64,000 nucleotides of DNA from Halolamina salifodinae (GCF_017874235.1 NZ_JAGGLC010000002.1:426525-490524); one strand, 5' to 3'. Shown: positions 8,546-16,884, counted from the stretch's first letter. Notes: generated by a model not told the origin, from the sequence alone. Made by a program: numbers and translations.

Positions 8546-9896
8546 TCAGGCTTCGCCGGCTTCGGCGTCGACGGTCGGCCGCTCCACGTCGGCGGCCTTC
8601 GCGCGGGCTTTCGACACCACTGCAGGCGGCGCCTCGAACTCGACGACCACCTGCTGCTCGCCGTAGCTCTCCTCGTGGACGTTCCCGTTGTCGTGGATCC
8701 ACGAGACGACGCTCATCGCGTCGTCGCTGACCGGGAGGAGCAGTCGCTCCTGCTTCCAGTCGGGGAGTTCGCGCTCGACGCGGTCCCGGAGGGCCTCGAC
8801 GTGCTCGCCGGTCTTCCCCGAGACGATGACGGGGTTGGGCGCCAGCGCCGAGAGCGCACGCTTGCGGCGCTCGATTTCGGGCTCGTTCAGCTTGTCGGCC
8901 TTGTTGAACACCGTGACGATGGGTGCCTCGTTGCGGTCCGAGAGCGTGTCGTGGCTGGTGACGAGCTTCTCGCGCATCGCCTCGACCGGCTCGGAGGCGT
9001 CGACGACCAGCAGCACGAGGTCGGCGTGGTACACCGAATCCAGCGTGGACTTGAACGACTCCACGAGCCAGTGGGGCAGGTCAGAGACGAACCCCACGGT
9101 GTCGGTCAGCAGCACCTCCCGAGTGCCGGTGTCGGCCTTCCGAGTAGTCGTGCCGAGCGTGGTGAACAGTCGGTCCTCGGACTCGGCGGTGGGTTCGATG
9201 TCCGGATGGCGGTCCTCGTTCTCGTCGACGCCGAGTTCGGACGCGAGTCGCCGGAGGAGCGTCGACTTGCCGGCGTTGGTGTAGCCCGCCAGCGCGACGA
9301 GGTCGAACCCCTGATCGCGGCGCTGGGCGCGGCGCTTCTCCTCCTTCTCGGCGATGCGGTCGAGTTCCTCGGAGATCCGCGAGATGCGGTTCTTGATGTC
9401 CTGCTCGCGGGACTCGTCGTACTCCCCCAGGCCCATGAAGCCGGGGCGTTCGTCGCGTTTCGCGAGGCTGGCCTTGGCCTCGGCTCGCGGGAGTTCGTAG
9501 CGTAGCTCCGCGAGTTCGACCTGTAGCTGGGCCTTGCGGGTCTGGGCGCGCTGCCCGAACACTTCGAGGATGAGGGTGAAGCGGTCCAGCACGTCGACGC
9601 CTTCGGAAAGCTTCCCGCCGACGTTGTACGTCTGGAACGGCCCCATCTCGTTGTCGACGACGACGGTGTCGGCCTCGGTCTCGCGGACGAGAGCCGCGAG
9701 TTCGGCGACTTTCCCCTCACCGAAGTGGTAGGCGGCGTCCTGCGTGCGCCGCTGGGTGAGTTCGCCGACGACCTCGTAGCCGGCCGCGCGAGTTAGCTCC
9801 GCGATCTCCGAGAGGTCAGCCTCGCCTTCGTCGACGCGCTTGGCGACGACGGCACGATCCTCAGCGATGGCTTTCGAACACCCCGGTTTCGTTCAT
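8546..9896 (-). CDS. hflX: GTPase HflX with an apparent frameshift near the start
   Basis: Ribosome-associated GTPase. N-terminal HflX domain (VVVDNEMGPFQTYNVGG), a coiled linker, then the G domain with GYTNAGKST, the DTVGF switch, NKAD and a C-terminal segment. The continuous frame is open from 9892 to 8546 but contains no ATG, GTG or TTG upstream of 9646, although the HflX-like sequence (AVVAKRVDEGEADLSEIAEL) clearly continues to about 9865. An ATG at 9896-9894 lies one frame away. Removing one C from the run CCCC at 9881-9884 joins it smoothly to give MNETGCSKAIAEDRAVVAKR and a protein of about 449 aa, the normal family length. Sequencing error, true mutation or an unusual start cannot be told apart here. 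Confidence 0.88.
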
Positions 9897-9946
9897 ACCT
9901 CGTGTAGGTGGTCCGCAGGCATGAATCCCGCGGTGGTTTACGTAGG

Positions 9947-10294
9947 TTATCGGCGCTCGGCCGAACTGTTCTCGGTCACGAACACCACGACCGACTCCGT
10001 GCCCTCGAAGCCGCTGGCCATCCGGGCGACCGGTTCACCGCCTTCGAACAGCAGGAGCGTCGGGACGCTCTGGATGTCGTACTCCTCGACCAGATCCAGA
10101 TCCGTCTGAGGGTTCAGCATCGCTACCGTTGCGTCGGTCGCGCGGGCGACGTTGCCCACGACCGGTTCGATGGATTGGCAGAGCGTGCAGCCCTTGGTGT
10201 AGAAGTCGACGAGCACCACGTCGTGGTCCGCGACGAGGTCGTCGAGTTCGTCGCCGGTGTCGAGTCGGTGGGGTTTCTCGAACGCTCCGTTCAT
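9947..10294 (-). CDS. Thioredoxin-family protein
   Basis: Protein of 115 aa with one thioredoxin domain: VVLVDFYTKGCTLCQSIEPV carries a CTLC redox pair in place of the classical CGPC, followed by the cis-proline loop QSVPTLLLFEGGE. It should act as a cytoplasmic disulfide reductase or thiol carrier; its partner is not evident. The start at 10294 has a TATA-like GCATATCC near 10318-10325, about 27 bases upstream, which supports it over a longer frame starting at 10444. Confidence 0.87.
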   Translation of the reverse strand: MNGAFEKPHRLDTGDELDDLVADHDVVLVDFYTKGCTLCQSIEPVVGNVARATDATVAMLNPQTDLDLVEEYDIQSVPTLLLFEGGEPVARMASGFEGTESVVVFVTENSSAERR

Positions 10295-10452
10295 ACCCAA
10301 AATAGGCGCCCGACGCGGATATGCCCCGCGCCCGTGGCAGCTAAGGGCCGCGGCGTCGACGCGGCCGTCGACCGTCGCGACTGCGGCGATACGCCGCTGT
10401 CTGGGGCACCGCTGTCCGGAGGTATTTACGCTGCGAGCCCCCACCTCCGCCG

Positions 10453-10764
10453 ATGAGCGACGACCACTCTGCGAGACTGATTCCGAGCGAGCACATGCGC
10501 GAACAGGCCCTCGAGGGCGAGGTGACCCAGATCCACCGCGGGCAGGCCTACGCTACCGCCGGCGACACGTTCGAGATCGACGGTGAGACGTTCGAGGTCG
10601 TCGACGTGACCGAGCGAACGCTGGGTGAGATGACTGACGAGGACGCCCGGGCGGAGGGTGCCCGGGATCTTGAACACTACAAACAGATCCTCCAGCGCGC
10701 CCACGACGAGTTCGAGTGGGACGACGACAGCCGGATCGTCCGGCACCGCTTCGAGCGGGCCTGA
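10453..10764 (+). CDS. ASCH-domain protein
   Basis: Small acidic protein of 103 aa. It matches the ASCH fold, a PUA-like beta barrel linked to RNA binding: the N-terminal LIPSEHMREQALEGEVTQIHRG and the VVDVTERTLGEMTDEDA segment fit. A TATA-like GTATTTACG near 10422-10430 lies about 27 bases before the ATG, so the transcript is probably leaderless. Function in the cell is unknown; ASCH proteins have been proposed to take part in translation or RNA metabolism. Confidence 0.75.
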   Translation: MSDDHSARLIPSEHMREQALEGEVTQIHRGQAYATAGDTFEIDGETFEVVDVTERTLGEMTDEDARAEGARDLEHYKQILQRAHDEFEWDDDSRIVRHRFERA

Positions 10765-10811
10765 ACCGCCGCTTCTGTCGACGAACGCCTCCCTGACAGC
10801 CGGCGTGTGGA

Positions 10812-10862
10812 TGTTGGCCAATCCACCCCAACATCTTTTGTGTTGGGGTCGAAAGGCCAACA
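10812..10862. promoter_or_regulatory. Nested four-half-site operator around the promoter of the HTH gene
   Basis: Four copies of TGTTGGNN are arranged symmetrically: TGTTGGCC at 10812-10819, its inverted relative CCCCAACA at 10826-10833, TGTTGGGG at 10841-10848 and GGCCAACA at 10855-10862. The outer and inner pairs are each perfect inverted repeats about the same centre (10837). Read another way, there are two operators TGTTGG-N10-CCAACA placed 29 bp apart. The TATA-like TCTTTTGTG lies in the centre, about 27-30 bases before the ATG at 10867. Repressor dimers bound here would cover the promoter on both sides. Confidence 0.65.
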
Positions 10863-10866
10863 CATC

Positions 10867-11412
10867 ATGAGCGACGATCCACCCGTCCAGCCCGACGGCG
10901 GGCCGGACACCGATCTGCTGGACGCACTGGCCGAGCACGGCGAGTTCGCCGTCGACGTGGGCGACGACGCCCACGCCGAGTCGAACGGTCTCAACGTGGA
11001 GACGCCAGAGGGGCGCCTCAGCTTCGAGGTGTACCCCGTCGAGGACTACGGCGCCGACCACGAGCGCCACGACCCCGACGGCGGCGTCTACGTGAACCGG
11101 TGGTTCTTCGACGGCTACACCGTGCTTCACGTCCACGACACCGAGTCAGACGCGCACTCGGTGCTCGTCCGCGAGCAGCACCCCGAGGAGCGTGCGATGG
11201 AACTCCGGGACCACGGCGTCCCCGAGCGCCGCGCCGAAATCGTCGCGCTCCGGGAACGGGGGCTCAGCTACGCCGACATCGTCGAGGCCACCGGCGCCGG
11301 CGGCCCGAACCACCGCGGCGACGTCTCCAAACACCTGCAGGCGTTCAACCGGCAGGTCGGGCAGGCGAAGTGGCTGGCCGCCAATGCTGAGGCGTTCGAA
11401 CTGGGGAACTGA
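10867..11412 (+). CDS. Haloarchaeal helix-turn-helix protein of unknown function
   Basis: Protein of 181 aa. The N-terminal 110 residues are acidic with a predicted beta-rich core (LSFEVYPVEDYG, VNRWFFDGYTVLHVHD). The C-terminal part reads as a DNA-binding helix-turn-helix: RRAEIVALRERGLSYADIVEATG followed by a probable recognition segment DVSKHLQAFNRQV. I do not recognise a named family. The nested inverted repeats over its own promoter suggest that the protein binds there and controls itself; this is inference from position. Confidence 0.7.
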   Translation: MSDDPPVQPDGGPDTDLLDALAEHGEFAVDVGDDAHAESNGLNVETPEGRLSFEVYPVEDYGADHERHDPDGGVYVNRWFFDGYTVLHVHDTESDAHSVLVREQHPEERAMELRDHGVPERRAEIVALRERGLSYADIVEATGAGGPNHRGDVSKHLQAFNRQVGQAKWLAANAEAFELGN

Positions 11413-11418
11413 CGACGC

Positions 11419-11466
11419 TATCTGAACAGCCTTTCATACCGGAACGGTTATCTGAATAGTCACTCA
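11419..11466. promoter_or_regulatory. Tandem ArsR-type operator upstream of arsR
   Basis: Two related 18-bp units, TATCTGAACAGCCTTTCA (11419-11436) and TATCTGAATAGTCACTCA (11449-11466), lie 30 bp apart and match at about 14 of 18 positions. The first contains the inverted pair TGAA-N6-TTCA typical of ArsR/SmtB sites. The second overlaps the likely TATA element GGTTATCTG, about 27 bases before the arsR ATG. Binding of ArsR would therefore block transcription, consistent with the known autoregulation of the family. Confidence 0.5.
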
Positions 11467-11477
11467 AGCAGCGTTCG

Positions 11478-11861
11478 ATGACAGAGTCCAGACCGCGCCT
11501 GCGGCGCCGCATCGAGGCGGAGGTCGGCGAGTGCTGTGACGCCGACGTGGAGCAGCGACTCGCCGAACTCGACGAGTTGGCCGACGCCGCGGGGGACGGC
11601 GGCGTCGACGCCTTCGCCGCGCTGGGCAACGACACCCGACACCGACTGACCCGCCTGCTCTCGGCGGCCGAGGGCGACCTCTGTGTCTGTGAACTCGACC
11701 CGCTGGTCGACGTGAGCGAGAGCGCGGTCAGTCACGCGCTCGCGGACCTCGTCGACGCCGGCCTCGCCAGCCGACGCAAGGAGGGCAACTGGCGCTACTA
11801 CCGCAGCACCGACCTCGCTGAGGACCTGCTCGCCGTCGTCGATCAGGAGGGCGACGCGTGA
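11478..11861 (+). CDS. arsR: ArsR-family metalloregulator
   Basis: Winged-helix repressor of 127 aa. An N-terminal region includes ECCDADVEQRL, then the core LGNDTRHRLTRLLSAAEGDLCVCEL holds the ArsR-type metal-box CVC, followed by the recognition helix SESAVSHALADLVDAGL and the wing RKEGNWRYYRS. Arsenite or antimonite binding to the cysteines should release it from DNA. The stop overlaps the start of acr3 by 4 nt, so arsR, acr3 and arsC form one operon. Two operator-like repeats lie just upstream. Confidence 0.9.
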   Translation: MTESRPRLRRRIEAEVGECCDADVEQRLAELDELADAAGDGGVDAFAALGNDTRHRLTRLLSAAEGDLCVCELDPLVDVSESAVSHALADLVDAGLASRRKEGNWRYYRSTDLAEDLLAVVDQEGDA

Positions 11862-12910
11862 GCGACTCACTGGGCGTTCTCGACCGCTACCTGACCGTCT
11901 GGATCGGACTGGCGATGGTGCTTGGCGTCGCCGTCGGCCGGTTCGCCCCGGGCGCGGTCGAGGTGCTGAACGCCGTGACGTGGCACGGCACCAGCCTCCC
12001 CATCGCCGTGGGGCTGTTCGTGATGATCTTCCCGATCATGGCCGAGATCGACTACGAGCGCGTGCCGACGGTCACCCGAACCGCGCGCACGGAGATCGCG
12101 CTCACGCTGGCGTTCAACTGGCTGATCGCGCCGTTCGTGATGTACGGCCTCGCGACGACGTTCCTCGGCGGGCGCCCGGAGTTCATCACGGGCCTCATTC
12201 TGGTCGGGATCGCGCCGTGTATCGCGATGGTGCTGATCTGGAACGAACTCGCAGCGGGGAATCAGGAGCTCTGTGCGGTCTGTGTCGGCGTCAACAGCCT
12301 GCTCCAGATCGCGCTGTTTGTCCCCTACGCCTTCCTCTTCCTGACGGTGATGCGCGGCACGGCCGTCGACGTCTCGATGTCGCTGATCGCCCAGATGGTC
12401 GGCGTGTTCCTCGGCCTGCCGCTGATTCTGGGCTACCTGACCCAGAAGGTGGCCTTCGGGACCATCGGCCGGGAGGCGTACTACGGCCGGCTGATCCCAC
12501 GGATCAGCCCGCTCGGTCTGCTCGGCCTGCTGTTCACGGTGGTCGTGATGTTCGCGCTGAAGGGCGACTACATCGTCGCCAACCCCGGCGAGATCGTGCT
12601 GATCGCGGTGCCGCTGCTGATCTTCTTCGCCGGCCTCTGGGCGCTGGCCTACGGCGCCAGCGCGCTGCTGGGCTTTTCCTACACCGAGGGCGTCAGCGTG
12701 GCGTTTACCGCCTCCTCGAACAACTTCGAACTCGCCATCGCCGTCGCCGTCGCGGTGTTCGGCGTCGCCAGCGACGTGGCGCTCGCGACGGTCGTTGGCC
12801 CGCTGATCGAGGTGCCGGTGATGCTCGCACTCGTCCGCGTCGCGCTGGTGACGAAGTCCCGGCTGTTCCCCGAGAGCGCCACCGTCACTTCTCCCGTCAC
12901 GGGCGACTGA
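11858..12910 (+). CDS. acr3: Arsenite efflux transporter Acr3
   Basis: Integral membrane arsenite/antiporter-type exporter of 350 aa in the bile-acid/arsenite transporter superfamily, with about ten hydrophobic segments. The signature GIAPCIAMVLIWNEL contains the Cys essential in Acr3 proteins, and the later FTASSNNFELAIAVAVAVFG segment is also diagnostic. It starts within the end of arsR (ATGA-type overlap) and is followed 7 bp later by arsC, so the proteins form a reduce-and-export pathway. Confidence 0.95.
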   Translation: MSDSLGVLDRYLTVWIGLAMVLGVAVGRFAPGAVEVLNAVTWHGTSLPIAVGLFVMIFPIMAEIDYERVPTVTRTARTEIALTLAFNWLIAPFVMYGLATTFLGGRPEFITGLILVGIAPCIAMVLIWNELAAGNQELCAVCVGVNSLLQIALFVPYAFLFLTVMRGTAVDVSMSLIAQMVGVFLGLPLILGYLTQKVAFGTIGREAYYGRLIPRISPLGLLGLLFTVVVMFALKGDYIVANPGEIVLIAVPLLIFFAGLWALAYGASALLGFSYTEGVSVAFTASSNNFELAIAVAVAVFGVASDVALATVVGPLIEVPVMLALVRVALVTKSRLFPESATVTSPVTGD

Positions 12911-12916
12911 TCCATC

Positions 12917-13363
12917 ATGTCCGACACCACCACTGAGCCCACTGCCGAACCGACCCGCATCGGCTTCGTCTGTGTTCAGAACGCCGGTCGCTCCCAGATG
13001 GCCTACGCCTTTGCCCAGCGGGAGCACGCCGAGCGAGGCCTTGCGGACCAGTTCGACCTGCTCACCGGCGGCACCCGCCCCGCCGAGCACGTCCACCCCG
13101 AAGTCGTCGACGCCATGGCCGAGGTGGGGATCGACCTCGCCGACCGTACGCCCCGAGAGGTGACCGTCGACGATCTGCGGGCGAGTGACTACGTTATCAC
13201 GATGGGCTGTTCCGCCGAGGACGTCTGTCCCGCCGGCTGGGGCGGCGAGAGCCGGGACTGGGGGCTCGATGACCCGGACGGTCGCTCGCCAGAAGCGGTC
13301 GCAGAAATTCGGGACGAGATCCAGCGACGGGTCGCCGCGCTGTTCGACGAACTCGCGGACTAA
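12917..13363 (+). CDS. arsC: Arsenate reductase, low-molecular-weight phosphatase type
   Basis: Protein of 148 aa with the P-loop CVQNAGRSQ (Cys19, Arg25) that reduces arsenate to arsenite using a thiol partner, and the C-terminal VITMGCSAEDVCPAG loop that carries resolving cysteines in thioredoxin-coupled ArsC. The thioredoxin-like protein at 10294 is a possible partner, though unlinked by operon. Last gene of the arsenic operon; its 3' end overlaps the convergent DUF2270 gene by 4 nt. Confidence 0.93.
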   Translation: MSDTTTEPTAEPTRIGFVCVQNAGRSQMAYAFAQREHAERGLADQFDLLTGGTRPAEHVHPEVVDAMAEVGIDLADRTPREVTVDDLRASDYVITMGCSAEDVCPAGWGGESRDWGLDDPDGRSPEAVAEIRDEIQRRVAALFDELAD

Positions 13364-14067
13364 CGGTTCCGTTTTCGGAGCTCTTCAGCCCGAAGCTCCC
13401 CTTTCGCGTGCCACGTCCGGGGGCGGCAGGCGACGACGACTGCTGCGAGATAGACGAGTCCCACGGCCGCGGTCACCGCCGTGCCGGGGATCATCCCGAC
13501 CGCGGCGCTCGCCGGGAACGGCTCGCTCGAGAAGGCCGTCACCCGGATCAACCACGCGGCGAGTACGACCCCCGAAAGCGGGAGGTAGATCCGCCGCAGG
13601 CGGTGGGCGAGTGCTTCCTCGGCGCTGATCTTCAGCGTCGGCGTCCGGTAGTCACGGCTCAGCTTCTCGCGCCAGGCCTCGTCGGCGACGCCGACCGAGG
13701 GGTCGAGGCCGTACGCCCAGACGTTCTCCTGCATGATCCGGACCCGGCTGCGCCAGATCTCGTAGCCGCGGTAGCGCCGGGCCTCGATAGTCAGGAAGAT
13801 GCCGAGCGTGGCGACGCCGACGAGCAGCACGTAGTGGGGGTTGTCCGGGCTGGAGAACGCCCAGGTGACGATGGCCGCGACGACGATGACCGCCCAGCGC
13901 GTGGTGCGGTCCAGCCGTTCGCGCCAGAACTTCATCCGGTGGACCTCCCCGCGGTAGAGGTGGGCCATGGCGGAACTCGGGCCCATCTCCTCGTCCAACA
14001 GCCCCTCGCCGACGTTGCGGTACTCGGGATCGGTCGGATCGACCTCGGGCGGGGCGTCGTCGCTCAT
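13360..14067 (-). CDS. DUF2270 membrane protein
   Basis: Protein of 235 aa matching the haloarchaeal/bacterial DUF2270 pattern: N-terminal MAHLYRGEVHRMKFWRERLD, a pair of membrane helices (WAVIVVAAIVTWAF, YVLLVGVATLGIFLTIE), the ARRYRGYEIWRSRVR segment, and a second membrane pair near residues 165-220. Function unknown. It lies 6 bp downstream of the DUF302 gene and is likely cotranscribed with it. Confidence 0.8.
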   Translation of the reverse strand: MSDDAPPEVDPTDPEYRNVGEGLLDEEMGPSSAMAHLYRGEVHRMKFWRERLDRTTRWAVIVVAAIVTWAFSSPDNPHYVLLVGVATLGIFLTIEARRYRGYEIWRSRVRIMQENVWAYGLDPSVGVADEAWREKLSRDYRTPTLKISAEEALAHRLRRIYLPLSGVVLAAWLIRVTAFSSEPFPASAAVGMIPGTAVTAAVGLVYLAAVVVACRPRTWHAKGELRAEELRKRNR

Positions 14068-14073
14068 CGTCGA

Positions 14074-14466
14074 TCAGGCGCCGAGCTCCCCGAGCACGCG
14101 CTCGAAGCGTTCGCCCACGTCCGTGGCAACCTCGTCCAGTTCGGGGTTGTCCACGACCGAGAGCAGCTCCCCCGGATCGACGGCGCTCACGCCCACGTCG
14201 CCGTCGTCGGTCTCGTAGACGATCACGTTACAGGGCAGCAGCGCGCCGAGTCGCGTCTCGGTTTCGAGGGCCTGCTTGGCCAGCGGCGGGTTGCAGGCGC
14301 CGAGGATCCGGTAGTTGCGGAAGTCGGCGTCGAGTTTCTTCGCCAACGTCGCCTGAACGTCGATGTCACAGAGGACGCCGAACCCCTCCTCTTCCAGCGC
14401 GTCGACCGTCTCGTCGACCACGTTGTCGAACGTCCCGTCGACCGTCACGTCCAGAGTATAGGACAT
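14074..14466 (-). CDS. DUF302-family protein
   Basis: Protein of 130 aa with the DUF302 fold: VDETVDALEEEGFGVLCDIDVQATL, then YRILGACNPPLAKQAL with a conserved Cys, and LLPCNVIVYET with a second. The family is frequent beside sulfur and metal-stress genes; these two cysteines may bind metal or sulfane sulfur. The start at 14466 has a TATA-like CTAAGG about 27 bases upstream (near 14491-14497), and a 12-mer shared with the regulator promoter at 20366 lies between TATA and start. Confidence 0.82.
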   Translation of the reverse strand: MSYTLDVTVDGTFDNVVDETVDALEEEGFGVLCDIDVQATLAKKLDADFRNYRILGACNPPLAKQALETETRLGALLPCNVIVYETDDGDVGVSAVDPGELLSVVDNPELDEVATDVGERFERVLGELGA

Positions 14467-14469
14467 AAC

Positions 14470-14481
14470 GCACAATACTGC
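14470..14481 (-). promoter_or_regulatory. GCAGTATTGTGC motif in the DUF302 promoter
   Basis: Read on the minus strand the sequence is GCAGTATTGTGC, identical to 20366-20377 and similar to CAATATTGTG at 17710-17720. It sits between the TATA-like element and the start codon, where a bound protein would block transcription. A regulatory role is inferred from repetition and position. Confidence 0.5.
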
Positions 14482-14512
14482 GGTTGGCCCCTTAGGTGTT
14501 GCGTCCGACCGG

Positions 14513-15106
14513 TCAGGGTTCGGGGCGGAACACCGCGCCGTAGTGGTACGGTGGGAGGTCAACGACTTCATCGAGCGTGAACCCTGCTGCGGCACAGACC
14601 TCGAGTGTCGCTTCGGCGCTCATCCGTCGCTCCGTCGGCGGTCCGCGTTCCTCCCCGAGCACGGTGGTCTCGGCCCGCGGGCGGTCCCGCCAGTTCACGA
14701 CGGCGAAGCGTCCGTCGTCGGTGAGCACCTCGCGGACAGTCTCGGCGAACGCCTCCTGCTCCGAGATGCCGTGGAACGTGTTGGCCAGCAGGGCGAACTC
14801 CACCGGCACCGGGAGGGCGTCGCCGAGGTCCCGCGCATCAGCGCGGATGGTCTCGACCGCTAAACCGCGCTCCCCCGCGCGCTCGGACACCGACGCAAGC
14901 AGGCCGGCGTCGATATCGACGGCGTACACGGCTCCGTCGGTCCGCTCGGCCAGCGCCAGCGTGAACAGGCCGTCGCCCGCACAGACATCGACGACGCGGT
15001 CGCCCGGTTCGACGCCGAGTCGTTCGACGACGCGTTCGGGGCCGGGCCAGAGCTGTTCCCACCAGTCCCGATCCGGCTGGGCGGTGTTCTGGAACCGGTC
15101 GGACAT
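14513..15106 (-). CDS. Class I SAM-dependent methyltransferase
   Basis: Protein of 197 aa. The SAM-binding motif I reads VVDVCAGDGLFTLALAE, motif II region AVYAVDIDAGLL and the post-motif FALLANTFHGI. N-terminal DRDWWEQLWPGPERVVERLG is typical of small methyltransferases. The substrate is unknown; location with arsenic and sulfur genes makes a thiol, sulfide or arsenic substrate possible, but it lacks an obvious cysteine trio of ArsM. Its start overlaps the stop of the upstream rhodanese fusion by one base (TGATG), so the two are cotranscribed. Confidence 0.82.
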   Translation of the reverse strand: MSDRFQNTAQPDRDWWEQLWPGPERVVERLGVEPGDRVVDVCAGDGLFTLALAERTDGAVYAVDIDAGLLASVSERAGERGLAVETIRADARDLGDALPVPVEFALLANTFHGISEQEAFAETVREVLTDDGRFAVVNWRDRPRAETTVLGEERGPPTERRMSAEATLEVCAAAGFTLDEVVDLPPYHYGAVFRPEP

Positions 15107-16224
15107 CAGTTGGCTGCGCAGTTGTTCGGGCCGAGTTCGAGCGCTTCGGCGTCCTCCCCCGCCTCCTCTCGGCCCCAGTTGATCTGCTTGATCCGGTTGT
15201 AGTTTGCCGGCTCGTCGGCGAGGCTCTCGACGATGGTCTCGACGAACGCCGTCCGGTCGCCTTCGGCAGCGTAGCTGAACAGTTCGTTGGTCGCCTCATC
15301 CCGCAGGGCGCCCAACTCGGTCGCGAGCGGCCGGTGCGTCTCCTCGGAGAAGTGGCCGGGGAGCACGAGTGTGCCGTCCGGGAGCGCGAGCAGGCCGGTG
15401 AGGCTGTCGAACAGTTCGCCCGCGGCCGCCCGGACGGCGTCCTCGGCGCTGTCCTCGAGATCGGGCCGGCCGACGCTCCGGAGGAACAGCGTGTCCCCCG
15501 AGAGAACTGTCCCGCCGAACCGGAACGAGATGCTACCCGGCGTGTGGCCGGGCGTATAGGCCACGTCGAGGTCACGCTGGCCGACAGGGATCGAGTCGCC
15601 GTCGGCGACGCTCCTCACGTCGTCGCGCTCGGCCATATCGGCCTCGTGGAGGTAGTACGGCACCTCGTGCTCCGCGGCCAGATCCGGGCCACCGGAGACG
15701 TGGTCCGCGTGGGCGTGCGTGTCCGCGACGCCGACGATGTCGAGGTCACGCGCCACGGCGGCGTCGACGTACACGTCGAGGAACTGGCTCGGATCGACGA
15801 CGACCGCCTCGTCGCCGTCGTGGACCAGATACGAGAGACAGCCAGTCCCGGGCCGGACGATCTGAACGACGCCGTCCGCGTCGCCGATCTCGTAGGCTTG
15901 GTGGACGCGGCCCCAGCCGTTCATCCCGCCAGCGACCGACTTCGCGTCGAATCCGTGGTCCTGCAGCACGGCCGCGGCCCGCGAGGAGGTCACGCCGCCG
16001 ACGCAGATGATCGCGATCTCGCGGTCTTCGGGGAGGTTGTCGAGATGGGCTTCGAGCGACCCGAACTCGTGGTCGAGCAGGTCGTCGTACACGGGGACGT
16101 TCGTGCTTCCCGGGATCCGCCACTCCTCGTAGTCCGCCTCGTTGCGGACGTCGAGGACGAACAGGTCGTCGTCGGGGTCCTGAATCCGGCGAGCGACTTC
16201 GTCCGGCGAGACAGTATTGTTCAT
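15106..16224 (-). CDS. Rhodanese/metallo-beta-lactamase fusion, persulfide dioxygenase-like
   Basis: Protein of 372 aa. An N-terminal rhodanese domain has its catalytic Cys at about 74 in CVGGVTSSRA. The metallo-beta-lactamase domain follows with THAHADHVSG and CLSYLVHDGDEAVVVDPS, as in ETHE1-type persulfide dioxygenases. A C-terminal NYNRIKQINWGREEAG...LGPNNCAAN tail is shared with the paralogue at 17899. It should accept sulfane sulfur on the rhodanese Cys and oxidise or hydrolyse a persulfide at the iron centre. TATA-like TTTATAG near 16252-16258 is about 30 bases upstream of the ATG. Cytoplasmic. Confidence 0.85.
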   Translation of the reverse strand: MNNTVSPDEVARRIQDPDDDLFVLDVRNEADYEEWRIPGSTNVPVYDDLLDHEFGSLEAHLDNLPEDREIAIICVGGVTSSRAAAVLQDHGFDAKSVAGGMNGWGRVHQAYEIGDADGVVQIVRPGTGCLSYLVHDGDEAVVVDPSQFLDVYVDAAVARDLDIVGVADTHAHADHVSGGPDLAAEHEVPYYLHEADMAERDDVRSVADGDSIPVGQRDLDVAYTPGHTPGSISFRFGGTVLSGDTLFLRSVGRPDLEDSAEDAVRAAAGELFDSLTGLLALPDGTLVLPGHFSEETHRPLATELGALRDEATNELFSYAAEGDRTAFVETIVESLADEPANYNRIKQINWGREEAGEDAEALELGPNNCAAN

Positions 16225-16314
16225 TTCGTAGAAGACTATGCAAGACGGATCTATAAATCTGTTCCTGTGGGCCCCTTCGGCAGTGATTTATCGCTCGCGG
16301 GCCGCCCACGAACC

Positions 16315-16875
16315 ATGGGATTCCACACGTTCGACCACGAGCGGGCGGCGTCGCTGGACGAGGCCGCCACGCGCTACCGATATCTCTCGCTGGAGGAACT
16401 CGTCTGGGCCGTCGACCCCGGAAGCGAGGAGACGTTGGCGGACTTGGGGAGCGGCACGGGCTTTTACACCACTGAGATCGCCGCCCGCGCCGGGACAGTG
16501 TACGGCGTCGACGTGCAGGCGGAGATGCACGAGTTCTACCGGGAGAAGGGGCTCCCCGAGAACGTCGAACTGGTGACGGCGGGCGTCGCCGACCTCCCGT
16601 TCGACGACGGCGAACTCGACGGCACGTTCTCGACGATGACTTACCACGAGTTCGCCAGCGAGGCGGCTATCGACGAACTCGCGCGCGTCGTCGCCGCTGA
16701 CGGGCGTGTCGCCGTCGCCGACTGGACCGCCGAGGGCGAAGGCGCGGCGGGGCCGCCGCTGGCGGAGCGCTACAGTCTCGAGGAAGCAGTCGAACGGTTC
16801 GAAGCCGGCGGCTTCGAGGTGGAGTTCAGGGCCAGTCGGCCCGAGACGTTCCTGCTCGTCGTTCGGGCGCCGTGA
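16315..16875 (+). CDS. Class I SAM-dependent methyltransferase
   Basis: Protein of 186 aa. Motif I is LADLGSGTGFYTTEIAA, followed by VYGVDVQAEMHEFYR and FSTMTYHEFAS, close to UbiE-like small methyltransferases. The substrate cannot be read from sequence. The start at 16315 has a TATA-like GATTTATC at 16285-16292 about 27 bases upstream; longer open frames run far upstream through the opposite-strand gene and were rejected. It is the second methyltransferase in the sulfur block. Confidence 0.82.
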   Translation: MGFHTFDHERAASLDEAATRYRYLSLEELVWAVDPGSEETLADLGSGTGFYTTEIAARAGTVYGVDVQAEMHEFYREKGLPENVELVTAGVADLPFDDGELDGTFSTMTYHEFASEAAIDELARVVAADGRVAVADWTAEGEGAAGPPLAERYSLEEAVERFEAGGFEVEFRASRPETFLLVVRAP

Positions 16876-16884
16876 ACGGAGTCG

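Noticed and set aside
11419..11430. TATCTGAACA near arsR as an IS6 end remnant
   Set aside because: Only about 10 bases match the terminal repeat and the second repeat unit nearby fits an ArsR operator better.
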